From Spirochaetaceae bacterium (GTDB lineage: Bacteria; Spirochaetota; Spirochaetia; B11-G9): a DNA stretch of 42,496 nucleotides. Position numbers and translations under genes: made by a program. Positions 8,401 to 15,957 of this stretch are shown one piece after another. The stretch covers positions 1-42,496 of the forward strand of contig WGCU01000047.1 in assembly GCA_015493635.1 (NCBI GenBank). Reading direction: 5' to 3'. The notes under the pieces were generated by a model that saw only the letters and a program-made list of their open reading frames with translations, ran no database searches and was not told the DNA's origin. Numbering within the stretch: position 1 is the first letter of the stretch; each line of letters opens with the position of its first letter.

Positions 8401-9375
8401 AAACAGAATACTTGAAATAGAACAACTGCTTTCGGAGCGGTCTCTTTTTCTTCTCGGACCAAGGCAATCCGGCAAATCTTCATATATTAAAGAACAGCTC
8501 CGCCCGGCTCCTGCTCTTATCTATAATCTGCTTGATAGAAATCTGCTCCTCAGGCTGCTGGCAGATCCCACAATTCTACGCCAGGAAGTTGAGGCAAGGA
8601 ATCTGAGAAATTGTGTTATTTGTATAGACGAAATACAAAAATGTCCCGAACTTCTTGATGAAGTTCATCTACTGATTGAAGAAAGGCAGATCAGATTTCT
8701 GCTAACTGGTTCAAGTGCCAGAAAGCTGAAAAAAGCAGGTACAAACCTTCTGGGTGGCAGAGGACAAATGCGCAAAATGCATGCTTTCAGCTATATTGAA
8801 TTGAAAGAAGCAGACTTTTCCCTTGAAAAAGTTATGTACAGAGGAATGCTGCCGCCCCATTACCTTTCCCCGAATCCGGATGAAGATCTGGAGGCCTATA
8901 CAAATCTCTATCTAACAGAAGAAATCTCTGCAGAGGGACTGGCAAGGAATCTTCCGGGATTCTCCCGGTTTATGCAGACCATGGCAACAGTGAATATTAA
9001 AAATCATTAATTATACAAATATCGGAAATGATATTCAAATACCACGACAAACAGTTAAACTATGGTTTCAAGTGTTACTGGATACACTGCTGGGATTTGA
9101 ACTTGAACCTTATAAAGCAACAGTAAAACGTAAAGCTATAGAAACTTCCAAATTCTACTTTTTTGATATGGGAATCGTCCGGTCTTTGCGGAGACTGCCT
9201 GTTATTAGTCCGGGATCAGCTGATTATGGTGAGTTTTTTGAACATTTTATATATTTGAAAATTAAAGGTGTCAATTCTTGTATGCACAGAACCCCGCCCC
9301 CGGCTGACAGATGGTATAGAGATCCTTCCCTGGGAATATTTCCTGGATCTATTATGGTCTAACAGTATTGTGTAG
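8396..9375 (+). pseudogene. AAA_14/DUF4143 ATPase, frameshifted and internally deleted
   Basis: The frame opens at 8396 with HINRILEIEQLLSERSLFLLG, where intact relatives begin M-INRIL; the start codon has been lost. P-loop GPRQSGKSS, Walker B CIDEIQKCPELLDEVH and sensor LLTGSSARKLK are intact. At about 9000 the frame shifts from NIKNH-stop to INYTNIGNDIQIPRQTVK, then continues through TVKRKAIETSKFYFFDMGIVRSLR to EHFIYLKIKG at about 9268. The domain that should follow (about 70-100 codons) is missing, and a third frame supplies the natural C-terminus LTDGIEILPWEYFLDLLW, ending at TAG 9373-9375. Three lesions make this a clear pseudogene. Bases 9119-9240 recur at 11750-11871 with about ten mismatches. 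Confidence 0.85.
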
Positions 9376-9380
9376 ATACT

Positions 9381-10207
9381 CTATATTTTTCTCCAGGTAG
9401 CTCCACGCCCTTTTCCAGTACTTTTAACCAGTCCATCTTTACTCATATCTTTTAGAATTTTCCTTATCAGATCAATGCTCACTTCCGGACAAAGTATCTT
9501 AATTTCACTAACGCTAAAGTTACCATGTAAATTACTTATTGCATTTTTTACTATTTTAGTTTTTGCTCCCCGTTCCGGTCCCATATGTGCCACCCTTTCC
9601 TCAAACTCTTTATAAGCGGATTTAAATATAAATAACATGTAATTTATAAACGGCCATGGATTATTTTTTCCTGCATGCCACCCTTTAGACGATTCCTCAA
9701 GGGTTTCATAGTATCTTTCCTTATTTTCTTCAATCACTCTTTCAAGACTGATATAACGTCCCACTTCATATCCATGGTAATATGCCTGAAGGAGCAGCAA
9801 CAATCTTGAAACACGTCCATTTCCATCACGAAAAGGATGGATACAAAGGAAATCAAGATTAAAAAGAAAAATACTGATTAAGGGATGAATCTTTCTTTCC
9901 AGGCTTAACAAATCCCACGTTTTAATTAAATCAGACATCATCTTCGGAGTTTTAACAGCTGATGCTGTTTTAAAACGGACATGGAATCTTCAATTCTGTT
10001 CGAAGATACCACACGCTCTATCACTGCAAATTCTTTTAAAGCTTTAAGTTTCTGAGGCGCCTGCAGTATGAATATCTCCTGCATACCCCGATATTCACTG
10101 ATATCTGAAAGAAGCCACATAGTTGAAGAGGGAATTTGATAAAGTTTTTTATATAACCGTTCTATTGTCTTTATTACCCAATTTAATACCCAATTTAAAC
10201 GATACAA
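9381..10207 (-). pseudogene. Fic family protein with internal deletion and frameshift
   Basis: Leftward. The first part (10207-9938, TTG start, 89 codons) carries the N-terminal region and the self-inhibitory helix motif SSNRIED. The second part (9941-9381, 186 codons) holds the Fic core, CIHPFRDGNGRVSRLL, which matches the catalytic HPFx(D/E)GN(G/K)R motif, plus a C-terminal winged helix. The segment that normally lies between them (about 70-90 residues, including the flap) is gone: the junction reads LKLRR-stop in one frame and TPKMMSDLIKTW in the other, where TP-x-M-xxLI is the usual lead-in to the core. A Fic enzyme would AMPylate a protein target; this one lacks the substrate flap and should be dead unless the core is made alone from ATG 9939-9941. 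Confidence 0.8.
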
Positions 10208-10262
10208 CTTTTTGCGAAGTATAAAAGATTACAAATATCGGGAAAGAACACTACTGCATGAT

Positions 10263-10285
10263 ATATGCTTTAACAGCTGGCATAT
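10263..10285. repeat. 23-base palindromic site, copy 2
   Basis: ATATGCTT, TAACAGC, TGGCATAT: the same design as 8378-8400 with about three changes. No ATPase reading frame follows it here, so it is probably left from a lost copy. Confidence 0.5.
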
Positions 10286-10344
10286 GGAGCCTATAGGAGT
10301 ATTGCCTTGTGTATATTCCGTTAGTAACAATATCCCGCTATTCT

Positions 10345-10402
10345 GTAAAACGTGATATTTTCACTATTTTTTAATAAATTTCGTGATATTTTCACGTTTT
10401 AC
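10345..10402. promoter_or_regulatory. paired palindromes before the 10429 ATPase
   Basis: The 14-base unit CGTGATATTTTCAC occurs at 10351-10364 and again at 10382-10395, 31 bases apart (three helical turns). The second copy is a full palindrome, CGTGA-TATTT-TCACG. The outer bases form a further inverted repeat, GTAAAACGTG (10345-10354) and CACGTTTTAC (10393-10402). The helical spacing and position ahead of ATG 10429 suggest a dimeric or tetrameric operator. Confidence 0.55.
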
Positions 10403-10428
10403 ATATATATTTATAACAGGGGGAAACT

Positions 10429-11736
10429 ATGAAGCGATTTATTGTAGAAAAAATGGTGGATTGGAAAAATCGGAAAAACAGAAAACCCCTTCTCATCAGC
10501 GGGATAAGACAGGTTGGAAAAACATGGATTATCAAAGACTTTGGAGAAAATTACTTCGAAGATTTCCTGTATGTGAACTTTGATCTTGAACCGGATTACA
10601 ATGACATATTTAAAAAATCAAAAAATCCCAAAAAGATTCTGTTTGAATTGTCAGTTATTTTTGAGAGAAAAATAGAACCGGCGAGGACTCTTATCTTTTT
10701 CGATGAAATACAAGAAAGCAACGAAGCCCTTAATGCACTCAAATATTTTTGTGAGGCTTCAGAAGAATACTTTATTATTGGTGCAGGTTCATATTTAGGG
10801 ATAACTTTATCCAGGGGTGCTTCTTTTCCGGTCGGAAAAGTTGAAATGATAGAACTCAAACCAATGACATACAAAGAGTTCCTGATAGCATGCGGGCAGG
10901 AGATGCTTGTTAATTACATTGACTCCATAGATAGAATTGAACCGGTTACTGAACCGATCTTTAACAAGCTAAACGATTACCTGCGTGAATATTACCTTGT
11001 GGGAGGTATGCCGGAAGCAGTAAAAACCTGGTCACAGAGTAGAGACTTCACAAATCTTGCAGTTGTTCAGGAGAATATAATCAATGCCTATTTTAGAGAT
11101 TTTTCAAAATATCCCCCACCCAGCCTGGTACCTAAAATTTGCGCAATTTGGGATTCAATTGTCTCTCAGTTATCAAGGCAGAACAGGAAATTTAAATACA
11201 GTGGAATTAATAAAAATGCCCGGGCAAGAGAGTATGAAAATGCTCTTGAATGGCTGATTGCAGGGAATTATCTGAGTAAAGTTACTATGGCAGATAAGTA
11301 TCAGCTGCCTTTGAAGGGATATGAAAATACCAAACATTTTAAAGTATATATGCCTGATACAGGATTACTTGGAAAAATGGCTGATTATCCTGTTTCCTCA
11401 TTGATGAAAATTACACAAGAAGAGAATATTCCATTTAAAGGAGCTATAGCAGAAAACTTTGTTTTACAGGAATTAAAAGCAGCGGGGATCAGAAAAATCT
11501 ATTACTGGGCAAAAAATAATTATGAAATGGATTTTATCATTCAAAAGGACAACCGCATTCTGCCAATTGAAGTTAAAGCCGGGCAGAATGTAAAATCAAA
11601 AAGCATGACAATGATGCTGGAAAACCTGCAGAAAGGGATCAGAATATCCATGAGAAATCTCACATTCGACGGTAAACTTCTTAATATTCCTTTACCATTA
11701 ACCAGCGAACTTTCAAAGCTGATCGATATGGTTTAA
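10429..11736 (+). CDS. intact AAA/DUF4143 ATPase
   Basis: 435 residues from ATG 10429, with AGGGGG at 10418-10423 as ribosome site. P-loop GIRQVGKTW (25-33), Walker B IFFDEIQES (89-97), a GAGSYLG sensor-like segment, then a helical middle and DUF4143 C-terminus with YYWAKNNYEMDFIIQ...LPIEVKAG, the PD-(D/E)XK-like patch. It belongs to a different subgroup from the copy at 5762-6928 (GIRQVGKT rather than GPRQSGKT) and is longer. Role unknown beyond family membership; such genes often sit among mobile or stress-related loci. It stands alone with its own operator-like repeats. Confidence 0.85.
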   Translation: MKRFIVEKMVDWKNRKNRKPLLISGIRQVGKTWIIKDFGENYFEDFLYVNFDLEPDYNDIFKKSKNPKKILFELSVIFERKIEPARTLIFFDEIQESNEALNALKYFCEASEEYFIIGAGSYLGITLSRGASFPVGKVEMIELKPMTYKEFLIACGQEMLVNYIDSIDRIEPVTEPIFNKLNDYLREYYLVGGMPEAVKTWSQSRDFTNLAVVQENIINAYFRDFSKYPPPSLVPKICAIWDSIVSQLSRQNRKFKYSGINKNARAREYENALEWLIAGNYLSKVTMADKYQLPLKGYENTKHFKVYMPDTGLLGKMADYPVSSLMKITQEENIPFKGAIAENFVLQELKAAGIRKIYYWAKNNYEMDFIIQKDNRILPIEVKAGQNVKSKSMTMMLENLQKGIRISMRNLTFDGKLLNIPLPLTSELSKLIDMV

Positions 11737-11747
11737 TCTGTAATAAA

Positions 11748-11895
11748 ACAGCAGTAAAACGTAAAGCTATCGAAACTTCCAAATTCCATTTTTTTGATAT
11801 GGGAGTCGTCCGGTCTTTACGAAGACTGTCTGTTATTAGCCCGGGTTCAGCTGATTATGGCGAGTTTTTAAGCAGTCAATTCTTGTATAAATAGA
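11748..11895 (+). pseudogene. ATPase C-terminal fragment, duplicate of 9119-9240
   Basis: Reads TAVKRKAIETSKFHFFDMG and continues VVRSLRRLSVISPGSADYGEF before a stop at 11893. The first 118 or so bases match the 8396-9375 pseudogene with about ten mismatches, and a short GTCAATTCTTGTAT string is shared after the coding match ends. Both copies share the deletion endpoint, so the fragment was duplicated after decay began, or both derive from one damaged parent. Confidence 0.7.
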
Positions 11896-11922
11896 ATTCC
11901 GCCCGCATCAGGGAATACCGGT

Positions 11923-12579
11923 TTACTTTCCCTGACCATAGAAGTTCTTTGCAAACTCCTGCATCGCTTTAATATCTTCATCGGAAATAAGATGAGGTGT
12001 TCCGATTGATCTGGCTAAAATGTATATGTGTGCAGTTTTCTCAACAACGAAGATCGTTTTCATGGCAGTTTTGAAATCTCCGCCCACACATACCGTCCCG
12101 TGATTCGGAATCATCGCCGCGTTACGGTCTCCTATGGCTTTTACAAGATTTACCGCCAGTTCTTTTGTTCCCGGTAATGCGTAATCACAGTTAATGATTT
12201 TATCACCGACAAGCTGGACAAAATCCTCACTGACTCCCGGAATATCCTCGTTTAATACACCGAAAACACTTGAGTAGACAGGGTGATAATGTATAACACA
12301 GTGAACATCCTCTCTCGCGTTATAAATCCCGATATGAAAATTGTATTCAATGGAAGGCTTGCGTGTTCCATCGACAATTTTGTAGTCCTTATTCAGAACA
12401 ACAATATCATCCGGAGTAATATCGGGATACGGCATACCGCTCGGTTTTATGTAAATAAGCCCTGTTTCCGTGTCCCGGATACTTATGTTTCCCCAAGTAC
12501 CTACCGTCAGTCCCTGATTAAAAAGGGTCATTCCACCCTCGGATACTGCCTGCTTCAATTCGCTCTTTATTCTATCCAA
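11923..12579 (-). CDS. class II (zinc) aldolase, L-fuculose-phosphate aldolase/Ald2 type
   Basis: 218 residues of the aldolase II/adducin family. Zinc ligands are His97 and His99 (IHYHP) and His160 (PNHG); the catalytic Glu is Glu78 in PSIEY; TWGNIS (28-33) and KPSG (45-48) bind phosphate. The family splits ketose 1-phosphates into DHAP and an aldehyde. In Rhodospirillum rubrum a member (Ald2) cleaves methylthioribulose 1-phosphate and in the DHAP shunt 5-deoxyribulose 1-phosphate. Given MtnP, MtnK and MtnA in this window that is a likely job here, giving DHAP plus methylthioacetaldehyde or acetaldehyde. Fuculose or rhamnulose phosphate are alternatives, but no genes for those sugars are near. 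Monocistronic, divergent from the fluoride-controlled operon. Confidence 0.82.
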   Translation of the reverse strand: MDRIKSELKQAVSEGGMTLFNQGLTVGTWGNISIRDTETGLIYIKPSGMPYPDITPDDIVVLNKDYKIVDGTRKPSIEYNFHIGIYNAREDVHCVIHYHPVYSSVFGVLNEDIPGVSEDFVQLVGDKIINCDYALPGTKELAVNLVKAIGDRNAAMIPNHGTVCVGGDFKTAMKTIFVVEKTAHIYILARSIGTPHLISDEDIKAMQEFAKNFYGQGK

Positions 12580-12621
12580 AAATCTTCTCCTTCATTCACG
12601 TTCCTGTACATAAAGCGACGA

Positions 12622-12650
12622 AGTGTACCACAGGGCAGAACAGTAATCAA
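12622..12650 (-). promoter_or_regulatory. promoter of the class II aldolase
   Basis: On the minus strand: TTGATT (12645-12650), 17 bases, TACACT (12622-12627), followed by a GAAGGAG ribosome site before ATG 12577-12579. Confidence 0.55.
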
Positions 12651-12686
12651 TAACAGCAGAGTGCAATCGGCATCTTTAAAAAGCAG

Positions 12687-12715
12687 TTGACAGCAAAAAT
12701 GAAAAATGATAGGTT
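12687..12715 (+). promoter_or_regulatory. promoter of the fluoride riboswitch operon
   Basis: Perfect TTGACA (12687-12692), 17 bases, TAGGTT (12710-12715). Transcription would begin near 12722, a few bases before the aptamer. Confidence 0.6.
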
Positions 12716-12729
12716 CGTCCAATACCAGT

Positions 12730-12780
12730 GAGGGATGGAGTTCCCCTCTATAACCGCCCTTCAGGGCTAATGACTCCTGC
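12730..12780 (+). ncRNA. fluoride riboswitch aptamer (crcB motif)
   Basis: The sequence fits the crcB-motif consensus closely. Hairpin one pairs GAGGG (12730-12734) with CCCUC (12744-12748) around the loop AUGGAGUUC. The conserved linker UAUAACC follows. Hairpin two pairs GCCC (12756-12759) with GGGC (12764-12767) around UUCA. Then comes the conserved CUAAUGACUCCU. Loop bases GGAGU (12737-12741) pair with ACUCC (12773-12777) as the pseudoknot that encloses the fluoride-magnesium site. In the family, fluoride binding favours the pseudoknot and turns expression on. Published crcB-motif surveys list formate-hydrogenlyase-like genes among the downstream targets, in line with the operon found here. 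Confidence 0.93.
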
Positions 12781-12812
12781 CGTAATTTTTAATGCGGCGG
12801 GGTTTCTCTTTT
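12775..12812 (+). terminator. riboswitch expression platform (intrinsic terminator)
   Basis: Eight base pairs between 12775-12782 and 12795-12802 (with two G-U pairs), a 12-base loop, then a U-rich run (12803-12812). The 5' arm takes ACUCC bases needed for the aptamer pseudoknot, so the two structures exclude each other: terminator without fluoride, read-through with it. Confidence 0.8.
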
Positions 12813-12873
12813 ACGTAAAATTCCGCTGTAAAGCGTTTTTATACCATCATTTTGCGGTAACGAGGAGCGGTTA

Positions 12874-13824
12874 ATGGGTAAGTATCTTCTTTTTAATATT
12901 CTTCAGGTTCTTACGGTTCTTGTTTTTTCCCCTCTGGTAATAGGCGTACTTAACCGCCTTAAGGAAATTGTCCAGTCAAAGCACGGCCCCGGCATCTTAC
13001 AGCCTTACAGAGACCTATGGAAACTCTTTTCCAAAGATGAAGTGGTATCGGAAGAAAGCACATGGATTTTCAGAGCAACCCCTTACGTTGCTTTTGTAAC
13101 ACCTCTTTTTGTAACACTTCTCATTCCCGTACTTACCAGTTACCCGCTTTTCTGGGCATTTATGGCCGATATGGTTGGAGCGGGATTTGTTCTCGCTTTA
13201 GGCGGATTTTTTGCCGCTCTTGCTGCTGTTGACGCCGCCAACCCGTACGGTCCCATGGGAGCAAGCAGAACAAGAATGGTAGGATTTCTCGGGGAACCGA
13301 TCTTTATCATCGTTTTCTTTACGGTTTCCTTTGTCGCCGATTCCACTATTCCTTATATCGTTCAGCAGAAATGGGTAACGCCCCTGTCAAACTTTTTTGA
13401 ACCGGCGCATATACTGCTTCTTATCTCCTTCATCATGCTTATTCTGGCTGAAAAAGGACGAATCCCCGTTGACAATCCGTCAGGACATTTTGAACTGGCT
13501 ATGATAGAAGAATCAAAGGACCTGGAATATTCCGGCAAGGGAGCAGCACTCATGAAGTGGGGAGGATGGATGAAGTTCTTCGTGCTTATGAATATCTTTC
13601 TTAATGTTCTTGTAACTCCCTGGGGGCTTGCATCCACCGTTCAGCTTTCCGCGGTTCTGCTGGCTGTTCCCCTTGTTTTATTTAAAATTCTATTATTTAT
13701 CATATTTCTTGTTCTCATTGAATCCTCTTTGGCCAAACTGAGGTTGTTTAGAATCAGTGAATACATGAGCACTGCGTTTATCATTGCCGTTATTGCAATG
13801 CTAACGAGCGTTTTTACAGGATAA
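12874..13824 (+). CDS. membrane subunit, NuoH/HyfC type, of an Ehr complex
   Basis: 316 residues with about eight membrane spans; GAGGAG at 12862-12867 sets the ATG. Homologous to HyfC/HycD and complex I NuoH, the heel that links the soluble arm to the proton-pumping arm. Conserved loops are visible: SKHGPGILQPYRDLWKLF (acidic and basic residues facing the acceptor site), DAANPYGPMGASR, and the long acidic loop EKGRIPVDNPSGHFELAMIE with the E...D...E residues of the E-channel. These are intact, which argues that the complex still couples electron transfer to ion movement. First gene behind the fluoride riboswitch, 9 bases before the next gene. Confidence 0.88.
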   Translation: MGKYLLFNILQVLTVLVFSPLVIGVLNRLKEIVQSKHGPGILQPYRDLWKLFSKDEVVSEESTWIFRATPYVAFVTPLFVTLLIPVLTSYPLFWAFMADMVGAGFVLALGGFFAALAAVDAANPYGPMGASRTRMVGFLGEPIFIIVFFTVSFVADSTIPYIVQQKWVTPLSNFFEPAHILLLISFIMLILAEKGRIPVDNPSGHFELAMIEESKDLEYSGKGAALMKWGGWMKFFVLMNIFLNVLVTPWGLASTVQLSAVLLAVPLVLFKILLFIIFLVLIESSLAKLRLFRISEYMSTAFIIAVIAMLTSVFTG

Positions 13825-13833
13825 GGAGCGGTT

Positions 13834-14511
13834 ATGCCAGATCTTTTAACCAATTTAAATGAACTTTCCGGAGGCCTTTTTATTATTGCCGCTTTCGGAA
13901 TTGTAGCGGCACGGCAGATGCGCGGATGCATGATATTTTTTATTTTCCAGTCGTTTTTTCTGGCTGCTTCCGCTTTTATCATGGGGATCATCACTTCGTC
14001 AGATCACCTCATGATTGTAGGGGGGATAAACATACTTACAAAAGTGATATTTCTTCCCTGGCTGTTATCCCGGCTTGTTCCCAGAAAGATTGCTACCAAA
14101 CGTGAGATTGTGCAGGTAATCAATATACCGACATCCCTCATTATAGCTCTTCTCCTGACAATAACCGCATATTTTCTCACTGTTCCCTGGCTGAAAGCAG
14201 CACCGGGAGCAGACGCGCTGCATATAAATGTACCAATCGGACTGGCAGGGCTGCTTCTGGGAGCCTATACGCTCAGTGTCCGCCGTGAAGCCGTCCCTCA
14301 GCTCCTTGGTCTGCTGTCCATGGAGAACGGTGCTTTTTTTGCCGGTGTCGCAATTGCTCCAAACCTGCCGCTTATGCTGGAACTGGCTTTAGCTTTTGAC
14401 ATACTTATCATAACCTTCATAGCAGGTATTCTTACGCGAACCGTCCACGAACGGATAGGGACAACAGCAGTGGGAACACTATCAACCCTCAGGGAGGAAC
14501 CCCGTAAATGA
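13834..14511 (+). CDS. membrane subunit, HyfE/NuoK type
   Basis: 225 residues, six or seven membrane spans, length typical of HyfE (about 216). The N-terminal half resembles NuoK/MrpC (LNELSGGLFIIAAFGIVAAR, SDHLMIVGGINILTKVIF), and the C-terminal half repeats a similar pattern (LGLLSMENGAFFAGVAIA), with a Glu in the middle of a span (MEN) as in NuoK. Such subunits carry part of the buried charged chain along the membrane arm. It is preceded by AGGAG and overlaps the next gene by four bases (ATGA), so translation is coupled. Confidence 0.83.
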   Translation: MPDLLTNLNELSGGLFIIAAFGIVAARQMRGCMIFFIFQSFFLAASAFIMGIITSSDHLMIVGGINILTKVIFLPWLLSRLVPRKIATKREIVQVINIPTSLIIALLLTITAYFLTVPWLKAAPGADALHINVPIGLAGLLLGAYTLSVRREAVPQLLGLLSMENGAFFAGVAIAPNLPLMLELALAFDILIITFIAGILTRTVHERIGTTAVGTLSTLREEPRK

Positions 14512-15953
14512 TTTTACTCATTCTTCTTGCCATTCCGCTGGGTGCGGCACTTGTTTCAGTGATCACCAGGAATGATAAAACCGCTTCAACCGTTACCCTT
14601 CTGGGATCGCTGTTTGTTTTTGCCCTTTCCGCCCGGGCTGTTCTGACGGTTATCTCATCCGGAAATCATTCGCTGACAGCGATCCCTCACTGGGTCGTGC
14701 TCGACAGTCTCGGGGCACTTATTCTTATTCTTGTTGCGTTTGTAAGTGTAACGGCCTCTCTCTTTTCTACGGGATACATGAATTTTAAAAAAAACGGGGG
14801 AACCCGCCGATATCATACAAACTTCAACCTGTTTATCTTTTCCATGCTTCTTATTCCTCTCATACAGGAACCGAATGTTGTTTGGATCTCCGTTGAGCTG
14901 ACAACACTCTTTTCAGTACTTCTTGTCGGGTTCGAGAATACCCATGAAGCACTTGAAGCCGCGTGGAAGTATGTTGTCCTTACCCTTATGGGCGCAGCGG
15001 TAGCACTGCTCGGATTTCTTGTTCTGTACTGGGCTGCTCATACCGCCGGAGTAGAAAATTATACCTGGGCAGGTCTTGCAGCAGGAGCTCCAAACATGTC
15101 TCCTGTACTGCTGAAGGGAGCATTTATTCTCATTCTTGTCGGTTTCGGAGCCAAAGTGGGACTTGTCCCCCTGCATACATGGCTTCCCGATGCTCACAGC
15201 CAGGCTCCGACACCGGTATGCGCACTTCTTTCCGGTGTTGAAACAACGGTAATACTGTATGTCCTGCTTCGCCTTATCCCGGTTGTAACAGCTGTCCCGT
15301 CAATTCACGCGGGAACATGGTTCGTTGTCTTCGGACTCATCTCAACGGGAACAGCCGCATTTCTCCTCCTCCGCGTCAGTGATTACAAACGCCTTTTTGC
15401 TTTTTCCACTGTTGAACATATGGGAATCATACTGACAGCTGCCGGCATAGGAGGTGCTTCGGCACATCTCGGCGGAGTACTTCAGATGGTCGGACACGCG
15501 GTAACAAAGTCTTTCTGTTTTTATGCCGCAGGAAGTGTTCTGCTCCTGACGGGAACACGGGATATATCTTCCGTCCACGGACTTATAAGGAAATCTCCCT
15601 GGGCAGGGACAGCGCTGCTTACCGGTGGTCTTGCTATTGCAGGAGCTCCCCCATTCGCTCTCTTTCTCAGTGAATTTTCCATTATCCGGTCAGGGATGCA
15701 TCCCGGTGATTACCTTGCAGCAGGACTGCTCATCCTTTTTATTACTATTGCCTTTTTTGCCATTATGAATCATGTCAGCCGTATGGTGTTTGGTACCGGA
15801 ACAGAGAAACCGGCTGCTGCATATGGAAAATTGCCGGTTAGTGTTAAAATTACGCTGATCGGTGCTGTTATTCCTATCATTCTTTTTGGCTTGTACATAC
15901 CGGAACCGCTGCATAACCTTATTAAGCTTGCCTCGGCAGCAATAGGAGGCTGA
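14508..15953 (+). CDS. antiporter-like subunit, HyfF/NuoL-NuoN type
   Basis: 481 residues, about 13-14 membrane spans of the proton-conducting antiporter fold. Key buried charges are present: Glu130 in SVELTTLF (TM5), Lys216 in GFGAKVGLVPLHTWLPDAH (TM7) and Lys334 in GHAVTKSF (TM8), plus His331 before it. These mark a working ion channel rather than a vestige. Length suits HyfF/HycC-short forms, with no C-terminal lateral helix. ATG 14508 overlaps the upstream stop; the next gene starts 5 bases after its stop. Confidence 0.88.
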   Translation: MILLILLAIPLGAALVSVITRNDKTASTVTLLGSLFVFALSARAVLTVISSGNHSLTAIPHWVVLDSLGALILILVAFVSVTASLFSTGYMNFKKNGGTRRYHTNFNLFIFSMLLIPLIQEPNVVWISVELTTLFSVLLVGFENTHEALEAAWKYVVLTLMGAAVALLGFLVLYWAAHTAGVENYTWAGLAAGAPNMSPVLLKGAFILILVGFGAKVGLVPLHTWLPDAHSQAPTPVCALLSGVETTVILYVLLRLIPVVTAVPSIHAGTWFVVFGLISTGTAAFLLLRVSDYKRLFAFSTVEHMGIILTAAGIGGASAHLGGVLQMVGHAVTKSFCFYAAGSVLLLTGTRDISSVHGLIRKSPWAGTALLTGGLAIAGAPPFALFLSEFSIIRSGMHPGDYLAAGLLILFITIAFFAIMNHVSRMVFGTGTEKPAAAYGKLPVSVKITLIGAVIPIILFGLYIPEPLHNLIKLASAAIGG

Positions 15954-15957
15954 TACA

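Noticed and set aside
10345-10402. CRISPR-like repeat pair
   Set aside because: There are only two short units with one AT-rich spacer and no cas genes; it fits an operator better.
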